The notes under the pieces are model-generated. The model was not told where the DNA came from, made no database searches, and worked only from the letters and a program-made list of their open reading frames with translations. From Zantedeschia hybrid cultivar (lineage: Eukaryota; Streptophyta; Magnoliopsida; Alismatales; Araceae): a stretch of DNA of 64,000 nucleotides. Positions 35,376 through 47,293 of the stretch are shown one piece after another. Location of the stretch: contig JARZZO010000012.1 in the NCBI GenBank assembly GCA_030544215.1, positions 43,315,194-43,379,193 on the forward strand, read 5' to 3'. The position numbers were made by a program, and so were the translations under genes. Positions within the stretch are counted from its first letter, which is position 1; each line of letters begins with the position of its first letter.

Positions 35376-36400
35376 TTATAACAGCTCCATTAACATGATT
35401 TCTCTCTTTTCCACAATATCTCCGTCTCTGACTTTCTTCAACAACTTCTCCTTAGTTCTAAGAAATGAAGGGTCTTTCACAGCAGGTGAAAGACGCCTAT
35501 GAACTATGATTGATTCGGATTGCTTGCTGATTGGAAAATTAAGAGAAGATGCCAATGAAGCTAGAGCGTCAGCTAAGATGTTCTGATTCCTAGGGACATG
35601 GACAAAGATCAATTTCGTGAAAAGCTTTGAGTAAGCAGAAGTAAGTTCTTGGTAAGGCTTGAGTTTGGGATCAAGAGTTCGATACTTGGTCAGCACTTGG
35701 CGAAGAATTAGTTGGCTATCACCCACAATCCTGAGTTTGGTGGCACTATGGAAATGAGCAGCCTCGAGGCCAGCAAGAAGTGCCTCGTATTCATCTATAT
35801 TGTTGGTGACTGGAAAATCAAGCTGAAAGGCTTGTGGAATGGTGACACCTTCAGGTGATAACAGAACGATACCGATCCCATTTCCATGAGAATTCAGAGC
35901 TCCATCAAAATGCAGAGTCCACATATCATCTCTGATTTGATTTACGGACATCAGTTCCTCATCCGGAAACTCTGATCGCACTGGATCAAATCGAGGAAGG
36001 GGGTGATGAGCGAGATGTTCTGCTATGGCATAGCCCTTGATCACTTTCTGCTGAATATAAATGATATCGAATTGAGATAGAAAGCTTTGCCATCGCGCTA
36101 ACCTATCAGTAAGAACAGATTTTTCCAGAAGGAATTTGATCGGATTCATCCTAGCGATGAGATGGACTTCATGGGCCAGAAAATAATACTTTAATTTCTA
36201 CACAACCCAAACTAATGCTGTACATGTTTTCTCCATCGCCGTATATCTCTGTTCAGTGGGGTTGAGAAGTTTAGAGAGATAATAGGCTGCCCTCTCTTTT
36301 CCTTCTTCATCCTCTTGTGCTAGGACAGCCCCCACTGCATCATCCATGACTGAAATATAAAGTACCAATGGTTTGCCTGGAGATGGTGGTCTTAAAACAG
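35376..36400 (-). pseudogene. two RNase H domains in series, element C
   Basis: The first domain follows RT (AVLAQEDEEGKERAAYYLSK near 36330-36270, ending around 36030 with RWQSFLSQFDIIYIQ). The second starts at about 35920 and keeps a full acidic set: D in LHFDGALNSHG, E in IDEYEALLAGLEAA, D in VGDSQLILRQV and D in ILADALASLAS. A second RNase H of archaeal or plant type is the diagnostic trait of the Tat lineage. One TAG near 36195 lies in the otherwise open frame. Confidence 0.85.
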
Positions 36401-37290
36401 GAGGACTTGTTAAATAGTTCTTTAATCCATCGAATGCCTCCTGACACTTATCGTCCCAATCAAATTTGACTCCCGGCTTGGTAAGCTCGTAAAACGGCTT
36501 ACACCTTTGTGAGTGCTGGGAGACAAAGCGGCGAATAAATTGTAACCTCCCGATTAATCCTCTTAACTCTTTCAAGTTTTTGGAAGGTGCCATTTCTCTA
36601 ATAGCCTTCGCCTTATTGGGATCGATCTCAATTCCCCGTTTGCTGACGATAAATCCAAGCAATTTTCCTGAAGATACCCCGAATACACATTTCTTGGGGT
36701 TCATCTTTAACTGATACTCTCTCGATCTCTCTAATACCCTTGCCAAAACTTTGGCGTGCTCAGCCTTTGTCTTAGATTTAACCAATAAATCATCCACAAC
36801 ACTTCCAGATCTATGTGCATCATGTCATGAAATATCGCCATCATGGCCCTCTGATAAGTGGCTCCAGCATTTTTTAATCCAAATGGCATGACGACATAAC
36901 AATATGTTCCCCAAGGTGTAGTGAATGACGTTTTCTCTTGATCCTCTTCTGCCAGCTTAATCTGATTGTATCCTGAAAATCCGTCCATAAACGATAAAGT
37001 TTCATAGCCAGCAGTATTATCAATGACTACATCGATATGAGGCAATGGAAAATCATCTTTAGGACACGCCCGGTTCAAATTGCGGAAGTCAATGCAAATC
37101 CTGACCTTCCCGTCCTTCTTCATAACCGGGACTATGTTGGCCACCCATTGTGGATAAAGGACAACTCTAATAAATTTGACTTTATGTAATTTATTGACCT
37201 CTTCCTTCATTTTTAGAGCCATTTGTGGGTGGAATCGCCTTAATTTCTACTTGACCGGGTTAGCTCCATCCTTTAATGTTAATCTGTGTT
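36198..37290 (-). pseudogene. reverse transcriptase of element C
   Basis: The domain runs from VKFIRVVLYPQWVANIVPV (near 37170) through DFRNLNRACPKDDFPLP, FSGYNQIKL and MPFGLKNAGATYQRAM to the catalytic VVDDLLVKS (near 36780). A one-base shift at about 36795 separates the two open pieces 37222-36731 and 36797-36198. A TAG near 37230 lies upstream. The connection domain continues in the lower piece. Confidence 0.85.
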
Positions 37291-37874
37291 CAACTAAAGA
37301 TGAGTCTAACCCTGGCATATCTTCATAACTCCAGGCGAAAGTGTCCTTGTAGTCTTTAAGCACTTGTACCATTGCCTTCTCATCTTCTGTAGAAAGATTT
37401 TTACTGACGAGGACAACCTTAGGTTCGTCTTCAGTCCCTAAATTGATTTCTCTACGGCAGCTGAGGGTTCATCGAATCTCTTCACTCCACTGGCATATGC
37501 CTCAGCTGCGTCCTCGTCATCTTCCTCATTTTCAATAAGGGGGTCCTTTTCATGCACTAACTCATATACCTCGTACCCATCATTGACTGACTCATCATTC
37601 ATACAGTCTTTTGGCATCTGAATTAGATTTTCTAAAAATTGAGGGATTAAAGAGCAAGAAAAGTATCTATCAGCTAAGTCCTGGAGGTATCTATCTGGAA
37701 TTCGCCTACCCTTAGGCTTCCTAGATTTCCTAACCTGACTAACCTGCCTAAAACTAGACTGCCTAACTTCACTAAACTCCCTATTATAACCTAATGAAGA
37801 TGAAGCAGGATGGAAATCCTGGGATACAAGTGGAAATACAAGAGAATCCTCCCGAGGGGAGAGGCAGAGTAGAT
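37291..37874 (-). pseudogene. linker between G-patch extension and RT, element C
   Basis: A long frame without a start codon (about 37900-37450) reads through as a basic then acidic peptide (RKSRKPKGRRIPDRYLQDL, later LIENEEDDEDAAEAYA). It leads into STEDEKAMVQVLKDYKDTFA and MPGLDSSLVEHRL, which are typical lead-in segments to a gypsy RT. It is in a different frame from the upstream protease part, so a frameshift lies near 37880. Confidence 0.6.
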
Positions 37875-40535
37875 CTAGGAGAGAATCTTGACCGAAGGAC
37901 CCGCGCGACGGGGTGCGATCGGATAAGTAAGAAGTTTCCTCGATAAGGATCTGAGAAGAATTTGTTGTAAAATTGGCATTTTTTTTTGGATATCAGAGGA
38001 ATTAAACATGAAATAGGAATGAATACAAATAGAAGGAGAATCAGATGGAGGAAGTGGCACTAAGGCCAGAGGATTAGGGGGATCATATAGCAATATGTCC
38101 CAGATCAAATCATACATCCTCTCTAGATCGAGAGGAGGTTGTGGAATAAGGTCCCGAGGGGACAGAGTAATCATAACGGGCGGAGCTCGTGGAATATCTT
38201 CAATAATGACCCGCGACCAAGTCGAGGTCAAGAGCAGTGTGCGAAACAGAGTATGGAGCATGAAGACATGGGAAGGATATGTCCCCCTCCAGAGCAGATC
38301 TGTGGTGTAACCAGCTTCATAGGGGTCATCTGGCTCCCCTTCGTCGGTCTCTTCAGACAGCAATATCCGCTTATCAAAGATGGTACCAGGGCTTTCAATC
38401 AGCTCATCAATCTGCGGCGGCCACATGGATTCTGCAGGATCTAGGAACAATCTGTTCAGTGCAATGTAAAGGTCTCTCAGATCGAACCACCTGTACCATT
38501 CGCATTGAGGATCATGAAATTTTCTCCTTTTCATAGGCCGCAGAGCCTCCAAGGATTGGTACGTAAGTAGTTCTGAGCAATGTCTGGCCAAGTCCCTCCC
38601 ATATATGTCATAGAAGTCAAAACACGAAGTAATGACCACCGTGTTGTCGTGGCTAAGTATGGGCCCCTTTACAAAGTGTGTATACAGGGTCCATGTTAGG
38701 GGATCTCGGCCTTCCTTGGGCGGTGTAGACATTGTCTCCCAGATTTTCCGACCTTCTTCAATTTCTGCTTGCTGAACCAGATCTTGCTTCAGTCTTCTTG
38801 GCCTATAGCCCAGACCACTTCCAGGTGCTGCTCGATGATCTTTAACAGGAGTGGTCCTGCCTTGCAACTGTGTGCCCAGACCTTTCCCAGGCTCATAGCC
38901 GTTCTTCATCATAATTCTCCATCCTGGGGTACTCATGCACTTCCCCCTTTTTATGGCATTTAACGGGTATGGAGAAATAGTGGCGGCTTTTAGAGGATCA
39001 GCCACTGGCTGGTAGACCTGTAATACCGACAGAAAAGGTTGTCGGCTAGGTAAAGCAGTAGATTTAACATTCAAGGTATGAGCAGCAGCAAGGATCGGCA
39101 TGCTCGTCACTTTAATAATTCGTCCTTTGAAAGGGAATTTGAGGCGTTGGTGATTCGTAGAGGGAATCGCCTCAAGAGTTTTAATATAAGGACGACCCAA
39201 AATGGCATTTATAGAAGGGTCGATTTCTAGGATGTGAAATTCGACCTCTGCATGACTTACAGGGCCTAGCTCCACCTTCAAATAAACCATTCCCAGAGGG
39301 GAACGGGTAGAATTGTCGTATGCTGTTACAGAGATGGGGCTAGGCAGCCATTTTTCTTTGGGCACACTGCACAGCTCCAGGGTCTTCGGAGGTAAAATAT
39401 TGATCGAAGCCCCTGTATCTACCAGGCATGCATCCACGGCCTTCTTGCAGATGTTGACCGTGATGCTCAGAGCCATGCTTCTGGATGCTGGCGGTGCTAG
39501 TTCCGATGTGTGAAATGTAATGGAGGGCTGATCCCCCTGAGGAACTAGTAGTGCTGCAATTTTTTCTACCGGCACGTCCTCGTTGACCATCACCTTCTGT
39601 AGATATTCCATTAAGGCTTCTTGGTGACTCTTTGATCTCTTGATTAGTTCAAGTATGGAGATCCGTGCCGGTGTTCTGTCCAGATGTTTCAACAAATCAT
39701 ATTGAGTGCCTGGTGCACTCTCTTCATTATGGGCTTCCTCAGTCGGCTGTGATGGGCCATCTCTAACTGTGGACTGAGGGAAAACTTTGTTGAAAATCCT
39801 TCCACTTCGGAGCGCATGTTCCTCAACCGTGGAGGATCCGGGTGACACCTTGAGTACCGCAGGGTTGGATGGTGCGGATGATGTAGGTGATGGCTTAGGG
39901 TTAGGTGGTGATGGCGAGGTGCGGATTAAAGGCCTAGAGGGTTGGATGGTGGATGGGTAAGTGGTTGGTGAAGTGGACGAAGTGGGGAATGGTACGCGTA
40001 GTAGCGGTCGGGATGGTTGAATGGTGTCTGGGTGGGTGGTAATGGTAGCGGGTGAAGTAGGAAATGGTACGCGTAATAGCGGTCTGGATGGTAGGAGGGG
40101 CGCGTGATTGGTTTGCGAGGGATTATATGGTAGCGGTGTAGTGGTGTGGGGCGTAATGGGCTTAAGGAAGGCGGGTGGTGGTAATGGGTTATTGGGTGCG
40201 GGCGAGTAATATGCGGGTGTCGGTAGAGGGGTAATGGTAATGGGTTGTGGCCTGGGTATGTGGAGGGTACGACGTGGCGGTCGTTCTGCGGTACTTGGAA
40301 TATGACCCGTCGAATAGAGAGAGGAAGAGTCCTCTATTCTCCACTGTTGCCCACGGTCAGCCTCAGACTGGCTGTTTGTCAAGATAGGGGCAACTTGGTT
40401 TTGGTTCTGGTGCTCCGGGAGTGGATTCTGCACTATGCCCATGTTGGGTGGTGGTGCTGCTTGTGCTGGTGGTCTTGCTTGCTGCTGCTGCTGCTGTGGT
40501 CTTCTCGCCTTCAGGGCTGATATATAATTTTTCAT
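37875..40535 (-). pseudogene. protease, G-patch and C-terminal extension of element C
   Basis: The 886-codon open piece starts with a proline-rich linker with repeated PSRPLLRVPFPTS units (near residues 145-200). The aspartic protease follows with DTGAS near residue 373 and ILGRPYIKTLEA downstream, so the active site is intact. A G-patch (GYEPGKGLGTQLQG, GSGLGYRP) falls at about residues 545-585. G-patch domains bind nucleic acid and are known after the protease of some retroviruses and in plant gypsy polyproteins. Beyond it lie about 300 residues I do not recognise (DFYDIYGRDLARHCSELL and on). It is in frame with gag upstream, separated by two TAG codons. Confidence 0.8.
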
Positions 40536-40556
40536 CTCCTCCCAGTCTATGCCGCC

Positions 40557-40787
40557 CTACTCGTTGAGATCATGAATATAATCTCTGAATTGGAAGCAGG
40601 TGTCGATGGTATGCCCAGGTTGCCTATGGAAATAGCAATACCTGGACGTGTCGGCATTTTGAGGCCAGATGGCCTTTTCCCTTGGCAAAACTAAGGCATT
40701 AGCTGCCATTAGAGCACTGAAGATATCTGCCAAGGATTCTGGGAGGGCCGGGTATTCTGCCCTTTTAGGGCCTGGAGGTCTTCTCTA
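40557..40787 (-). pseudogene. zinc knuckle segment between two TAG codons
   Basis: The frame that joins gag to protease is interrupted by TAG at 40785-40787 and TAG at 40557-40559. Between them lies a knuckle CYFHRQPGHTIDTC (near 40640-40595) with spacing C-x2-H-x4-H-x4-C, where H replaces the second C of the usual CCHC. Relic R has CAA (glutamine) where element C has the second TAG. Confidence 0.75.
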
Positions 40788-42494
40788 CTGATTATAGTCA
40801 GCAGGAGGAGGGACATTATGGTATGCCGGCGGTGCGCGCGGCTGATATTGATGTTGTTGCTGATATTGCTGTTGTTGGGGTTGCTGGTACTGTTGTTGCC
40901 GTTGCGGCGGCTGCTGTAGCTGTTGCTGTTGCTGGTTCTGGTTCGGTTGCTGGGGCCGCTGATACTGTTGATGATAATGGGGGTTCTGCTGCTGCCTGTA
41001 CCCCTGCTGGTTTGGCTGCGGTGGCCTCTGGTACTGCTGCTGGTTCCTCACGAACTGGGGCGAATTATTATTCATGCTACTAACTTGCTCGTGAGAGAGC
41101 GTGCCCTCAGTATTCGGACCTGTGCTGGGAGAGTTTGGCACTGCAGGCTTCCGAGGTGGAGGCCTGCTAGGTCTGTGAGGATCAAAGACGCTAGAGAACG
41201 TAGCGTCCTTGAAGGCATTCTGGCAGTACCGTGCTCTTTCATAGAGCTCTGCCATGTTGGTCAGATTGTTCAGGGAGAGGACTAGTTTGAACTGGGGCGT
41301 GGCATTGGAAATTAACATCTTCACTTGCTCAGATTCGGACAAGTGATCCTTCACCTTTTCGTCCAGGCCCCGCCACTTGTCAGCAAAACTGACAAATTCC
41401 TCATCAGGTTTCATCTTTTCTGCTATGAGGTCAGTGATGGACAAGGAGGGTGCAACTCTGTCTTGGTACCGTTGAATGAATTTACGAGAGACGATACCGT
41501 AGTCCTCTACTTCGGAGGGTTCCAAGCAAAAGAACCACTCGAGGGCTGGTCCCTCTAGAGATCTCCTGAACAAAAGGGCCAACGACCTCTTATCGTTCTG
41601 CCAGAAAGACGATTCGTACATAAACTCCTTCAAATGTGTGAAGGGGTTACCAGTACCGTTGTACTTCCGATATATTGGCATCTCAGAGGGTGGTAGGTGG
41701 AACACTGGCAGGCTCGGTAAATTGATCTCTGGCACAGCTTTGACCCCCATCATCTTCTGGAGGTTGTTGAATTGCTCATCCATGCGCTCCATTTTGGCCA
41801 GCAACGCTTGCGTGGTCAGATCTGCCTGGGGAGGAGGAGGAGGTGGAGGTACTTGATAGGCCTGCTGCCTAGAGTACGTTGGACAGGGGGGACAATAAAA
41901 GGGAGGTCCGGCAGAGCTTCCGCCATGCCCGAGGGCATTTTGATAAGCAGGCGTTTGTGGTCTAGCCGGTTGCCTAGAGGATGAAAGTTGCGGCTCAGCT
42001 GGCCGAGAAGTAATATGGAGGCCTTCCATGGCCTGATGGATGTAAGGAGGATGAAGAGGAGGTTGTTGAGTAACAATAGGGGGAGCCACAGGGTTCGGCT
42101 CAGCAGGCTGCATGGGTGCCTTCCTCTTCAGAATAGACTGGATCGCCTCGAACTGTTGAGGGTCCAGTCGGGAGGCAAGAACTCCCAAAGCGTTGACGAG
42201 ATCCGAAGGATCAGAGGATGAGGGATCATTCTGATTCATGTCCCCCTCAAGATTGGGATTAGGAATCGCATATGCATGCGGGGGAAGATCAGGATATCGA
42301 TCATGGGGATGAAAGAGAGGTGTCCGGACATTCCCATCTTGTCGATAGGGAATGGGGGCAGAATTACGGGAGGCATCAGCATCTCTCCCGTTCTCATAGT
42401 TGTAGTCCGAATCGCGAGGGGCATTAGCATCTCCCTCGTAGTTGATGATGGCGTCTTGAGCCATACTCAAGTCCCTGCCTGATCGCAACAGCAT
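40785..42494 (-). pseudogene. gag of element C
   Basis: Gag would form the particle. The start is the ATG at 42494 (MLLRSGRDLSMAQDA). The capsid core spans about residues 255-425 (FHLPPSEMPIYRKYNGTGNP, LLFRRSLEGPALEWFF, FADKWRGLDEKVKDHLSE). The tail from about residue 480 is extremely rich in glutamine and proline. The open part is 569 codons and ends at TAG 40785-40787. The coding strand between 40823 and 41083 is a CAG/CAA-rich run. Confidence 0.85.
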
Positions 42495-43496
42495 GATGTT
42501 AGATTCTTTTTTCAAAGATTTGACAAACAAGTTGCACAGAGATTAATCAATTAAGTGGATGCTTAACGTGATTTTGAGATTCCTTGTTGAGGTATTTGGA
42601 TTCAATTAAACCACAAATTCGCTCAGGGAAAGGATCTTAGTTTCAGTTCAATATCCACCGTTATTCTCTACGGCTTTCTCTCACAACGCTTTATGGAATC
42701 TAACCGGGACTTCAACTGGTACAACCAGCCCGATGATCAAGGAGGAGTACCTTGATTTTGGGGACTTATGGAGGTCTTAACGTCAACTTCTCTAGTCTGA
42801 TCAAGGGACCAACCCAATCAAAGAGACTTGCTGACGTCAAGTAAGGTGTTCCTAAGAAAAGGAGGGTATTCGCCTCAATGCGTATGTCCTATGGCCTGGA
42901 TGGCCTCTAATGCTTAATAATAATGGGTAGTAGCACACAAGTCATAAAAATCTGGGAACTGAAAATTAACTAAGAAACTGCCTGAATCGCGTCGAGTATA
43001 GTCGACGCTATTCAAACAAAATCTTAATTTTTTCGCAGAAACTCAGATGCAGACAGCAGAGAGGAAATGACTAAAAGGCGTCTGGGTGTGTTGACGCGGT
43101 TTAAAACGCGTCAGTTCTCCTAGATGCTTTTCAAGTCGCAGAAACAGTTTTGCAGGAGGATTTTTTGGGTTGAATCCTCCTCAAACAGGATAAAAGCAGT
43201 AAATAATCAACTCATGTAGATTCTTTTAGTTCCAGATTTTAACAGGATGATTTTTTAAACTAAACAACCAAGATGCCAATCAATCACACAACATTTTCAT
43301 CACAGAAACAACTTTTTCAATTAATCAACGGGGAGGGCAAGATCTTGCCACAGGGGTGTGCACGTGGTGCACGAGGGAAATTAACTAAACTAAAACACTC
43401 ACCAATTGGTGAGGACGTGTCGAGAGACACAAGTGGTGCACCGTGGGTGCCCGATTGATGATAGCAAGAACAAAAGAATTAAAAGATGGCGAGACC
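42495..43496 (-). other. element C leader
   Basis: Noncoding between primer site and gag. Three palindromes lie at 42989-43127. The part near 43330-43500 is highly similar to the relic R leader (GGGCAAGATCTTGCC, GTGCACG, GGTGCACCGTGGGTGCCC). Confidence 0.7.
42989..43127. repeat. three GCGTC-N10-GACGC palindromes in element C leader
   Basis: Starts at 42989, 43078 and 43108; steps of 89 and 30 bp. All keep the 10-base gap. The first is a near-perfect palindrome at the half-sites. Confidence 0.75.
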
Positions 43497-43516
43497 AAGT
43501 CCCACCGTGATCGCCA
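43497..43516 (-). other. primer binding site of element C
   Basis: On the minus strand it reads TGGCGATCACGGTGGGACTT, 7 bases from the LTR end. It starts TGGCG like tRNA-Asp-type sites, but the rest differs, so I leave the tRNA open. Relic R has the same word with one change. Confidence 0.55.
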
Positions 43517-43523
43517 AAAAAGT

Positions 43524-44852
43524 TGTAAGTGCTTAGAATGATAGTGTGATTAACATGAAAAATCTATGTTGTTTAGGTGCAAAATAAACCTATTAAAAAC
43601 AGCAACTACATAAAGTGATCGCCAGAAACTTTTGACTTAAAAGTTCCAAAAGAAGTTTTGATCGCCTACCTGTTTAAACGCGGAAGATATTGAGCTCTTG
43701 ATTCCCCTCTTTCAGCCGGCTGAAAAAAGAGAGCCCTTTCTTTATTCTTTGTTCTTACTGTTGAATTTGAAGTTGAAGTTGAGGATCGTCCAGAGATTCT
43801 TGTGACTTTGTGTTTGATGATTCACTCCTTTTGATTCTCCTTTTTGATCCGTTAAGAAAAATGGAAAGAGAAATGAAGAAACAATGATGAGAACTTTAAG
43901 CAAGAATAGTATCTATTCTAATATGATGTTAAACATGCAATTAAACAGCAAACTTACTTGTTGAGTGGCTTTTGAAACCCCTTAATCAAATAGGTTTTGA
44001 AAAAAATGATGTTGTAGTGTGTGTTGCATGAAGTAAATGATGAAGAATGTAGAACTAAATGAAATAAATGCAGAAAATAAAGACTTATGCCCAATGGTTG
44101 AATTCTTGAATGGATGAAGAGTCTTGAAAGGATGCCGACTTCTGGAAATGGCAGCGCTTCGGCGTTCCGACGTTGTTGCTTCGATCTTCAACTCGCTATT
44201 GCTCAATGATAATCAACTCAAGATTACGCTTAACATTTTTTACTCTTCAAGATGTAAGGTATTTATAGGCTTCTTCTGCGTCTGCGGATTTACATAGAAA
44301 AATCTAGGATTTATCCATCTTAACCAACAGATAAATACAGATTAATTCATCTTTATCTGTAATTATCTAAAACGCGTCTACATTGGCTGACGCCTTTCAG
44401 ATTAATTAAGATAAGGATAAACATCCGAGAAAACTTATCTTTATCTATATTAGCTAAAACGCGTCTACATGTGTAGACGTCTTTTACACTAATTAAGATA
44501 AAGATAAATATCCGGAAGAGAAGTTGAAATAGCTTAGGAAACATAAAACGCGTCAACTCTGACAGACGCCTTTTAGCTAATTAATCAATTGATTAAAATT
44601 CAAATTTAAACGTTAAAATAAGAATAAATTCTAAATGGCGTCCACATGGGTCGACGTCTTTTAGACTTCTTCATATTTCAACTGAAATTTGAGTTAAAAT
44701 TAATTTAATTGATTAACTTAAACATATCTGCTCGACCCGACACTCAAAAAGATCAATAAAAATTAATCAATGATTAAATACCAAACCATTCTGAAGCATT
44801 ATTATATGATATGAAATTTACTCAAAATGACGTCAAAATTAGCGTGTCTACA
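43524..44852 (-). mobile_element. element C 5' LTR (right)
   Basis: 1329 bp, with the same ends as the left copy. Its four palindromes start at 44374, 44461, 44550 and 44638. The hand count against the left LTR gives about 32 substitutions, mostly transitions, and one single-base gap. Confidence 0.9.
44374..44657. repeat. four phased palindromes in element C U3 (right LTR)
   Basis: Same array as 26193-26476, starts spaced 87, 89 and 88 bp. At 44374 the right half-site is GACGC where the left LTR has AACGC, so selection or recency has kept the sites nearly intact in both copies. Confidence 0.8.
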
Positions 44853-44857
44853 TCAGC

Positions 44858-45050
44858 TAAATGCGATATCTACAATCATCTACCCCAAGTGTCCTAACTA
44901 TAACCTAAAACGAGATATCATCTTAATTTCTAATATAACCCAAGATCATATAAATCTTAAACTTCATCACATCCTTTAAGATCGATCGGTATGGCTTAAG
45001 ATCAGATGGCTATGGATGCTTAAACTCTCATAATTGTTCTGATATCATAT
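44858..45050 (-). other. element E internal region, right part, with primer site
   Basis: About 190 bp after the element C duplication. The complement of TGATATCAGAAC at 45035-45046 is a decayed tRNA-Met primer site directly before the LTR start TGTTAC. No coding. Confidence 0.6.
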
Positions 45051-45675
45051 TGTTACATCTCGGATCCAGTTCATTTTTTTTCTTTTTTAACTCAGAATCC
45101 GACTACGTAATCTCAGAATAAATTCCACCATAACGAACATATATAAGAGCTAAACAACCACAAGACGATTTTAAATAAATGTCATAACCATAAAGTAACT
45201 CAATATATCTAAATATAGCAAATACCAAAGTTCACAACTTACAATTTTCATCAATGGTGTATAAATCCTCAATCTCACCAAATAAAGAAAAATACATCAA
45301 TCTCTCATTATCCCTATTACATCAAGTCTGAGAAAGCTGTAGATTTCAGTCTAATAACCTCCTAAAGATGTCAAATGCCTTAATCAGAAGTCTTCTCAGC
45401 TTTCAGATTCTCTTTTTCAGATTCTGAAAATGTTAATAGAGTTTATGAGTACAACCACTTAGTAGGCTTCAAAAATTCACATGACTTAACATATAGTAAA
45501 CTTTACAAATCACATTATACAATTATACTAAACATGATCTTATACAGTTTCTACATATATCTCAATTAAGAACATGATACAAGACATGATCAAATATAAA
45601 CTTACCAAATCAAATGTGTTTTCTAATAGCATGAATAGATCAATTAACATATAGCATATATGGCATGATCGAACT
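45051..45675 (-). mobile_element. element E right (5') LTR, part 1
   Basis: It aligns with 20575-21195 of the left LTR. It is interrupted by element D at 45676; the last five bases GAACT are the element D target site. Confidence 0.75.
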
Positions 45676-46198
45676 TGTAAGGATCGAGACCTTCGGATCC
45701 GATTTTCGGGGTCGGACCCTGTAGTTCTGGCTACGTGATGTAGACTGGATCTATCATGACCGGATTTCGAAGCTGGAGCCCTAAGTTTGGATCCGAGGCT
45801 GGGTCGGATCGGTGACGAGGCCCGACGGGGATCCGGATGGCGACGGAGGCGAAGCCGATGGCCCGAGGCCGAGGGTGGCTCGGTCGGGCGTTGGCTTGTC
45901 TTCGGAAGTAGGGCCGAGACCCCTTCGGGCGGTGCGAATCCGGATTTCCTTCGGATCGAGAGGCAGCCGGCGCTCGGCGTCGAGACCAGTGGGAGGAGTC
46001 CGAGGTCGGCGGCCGAGACCGACTCGGGATGATCGGCGACTCGAGGGTGCCACGTGGGCTGGCTTTGGGCCGCGTAGCGTACGGCACTGTCGTGTCAGAG
46101 TGCGGCCCTGACGTGTCGGCTGAACGGCGTGCCTCGGTCGACGCGTTTCAGAAATTTGTCCTTGCGGCCGTCACATCACCTGACGTGTCGGCTGGACC

Positions 46199-47000
46199 GC
46201 GTCTGCCTCGGTCGACGCGTTTAGCCTGGTTAACCCCTCGCGAGCCCTCCTTCTTTCCTCATTTTTCTCCTTCTCTCTTTCTCTCCTTCCCCTCCGGCGA
46301 TCTCAGCGGCGATTCCTCCGCCTCCCTCTTTTCCTCCCACCATTTCACCTCTCCCTCCACTCCATCCTCTACCTAGCTCCTACCACTGCCACCTCCATCT
46401 CCACTGCGGCGTTCTACTCTCCGGACGGCGGCCGACGTCACGGTGGAGCAAGGACGACCACGGCGGTACCGGCGGCGGCGTGGGGCGAGTCGGGTGGACG
46501 GCTTGAAGCTCGGAGGCGCTCAAGTGTCCGGTAAGGTGACGGTTCCCATAGCATCGCGTTTTAACCAAGTTTTTACCGTTTAAGCATGATTATGGATCTC
46601 TGGTTTTGGGGGGAAGAATGAGCATGTTTAGGTGCTCTTTTGATGATATGGGGGATTTGCTATAAAGGTGATTTTCCTATGGATTGTATTGCCCCTCTTT
46701 CTCCTCTGTTTTTATGTAACTTTGGGGTTTTATGGGTTGAAAGGGAGCCCTCGGGCCCATGGCAGATTTTGGGTTCCTGGGCATGGGCTTGTCTTCGGAT
46801 AGCGGGCCGAGACATCTTCGGGCCGAGGCCCCTTCGGGCTGGTTGAAAGACGACGTGCATGGACGACGCCTTTTCGAAGGGCGTCGGGCCATCACGACGC
46901 CTTTTAGACAGAAATCGCCTGGCCGAGACCCCTTCGGCCCGAAGACTGTTTTACATGAACCTGTACATGGAGCTTGAATGGCATCGGCCTGGGGCGACGG
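46199..47000. repeat. GCGTC palindromes in element D 5' LTR
   Basis: Copies with a 10-base gap at 46199-46218, 46850-46869, 46881-46900 and 46981-47000, and a version two bases shorter at 46127-46144. The last three are 31 and 100 bp apart. The 3' LTR has the same set near 53340, 53992, 54023 and 54123. Confidence 0.65.
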
Positions 47001-47293
47001 GATTCGAGACAGAACCTCACTAATTTATGCCAGTAAAACGTGTTCATACTGCTAGATAGTTGGTTAATGCATGTTTTGATGCACTCGACAATGATGGATT
47101 CTTCATGACCGGATGGCACCGCGTGGTGTGTCGTGCGATCGTGGGCTTTTCACGTGACCGGATCGTACTGTGCCGGGTTTTGGTGTTTTGCGTTACTGTG
47201 GACCTGGAGTGACATTGTAGCGCTTTATCACCGTGTGCTGGTGGGGGCGTGAGCACAGCATGCTATCCGAGGGGTTACTGTTTGGTCTCAGCG

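Larger units (their letters stand above)
25342..44852 (-). mobile_element. element C: 19.5-kb Tat-like gypsy element with antisense PMD genes
   Basis: The LTRs (25342-26671 and 43524-44852) differ by about 32 substitutions by hand count. The 5-bp target duplication TCAGC is perfect (25337-25341 and 44853-44857). On the minus strand the order is LTR, primer site, gag, zinc knuckle, protease, G-patch, extension, RT, RNase H, second RNase H, integrase, noncoding region, LTR. Two RNase H domains in series are the mark of the Tat lineage. On the plus strand, between integrase and the 3' LTR, are two spliced PMD-like genes at 28027-32897. All long frames have stops, so this copy is probably dead, but the structure is complete. 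Confidence 0.9.

Noticed and set aside
40823..41285. Plus-strand frames opposite gag
   Set aside because: They are the complement of the glutamine-rich gag tail and read as Val/Ala/Leu repeats. They are shadows.
45731..46376. Several 90-118 codon frames in the element D LTR, repeated at 52922-53676
   Set aside because: They lie in a GC-rich LTR on both strands and repeat only because the LTR does. No domain, low-complexity Arg/Pro/Ser content.
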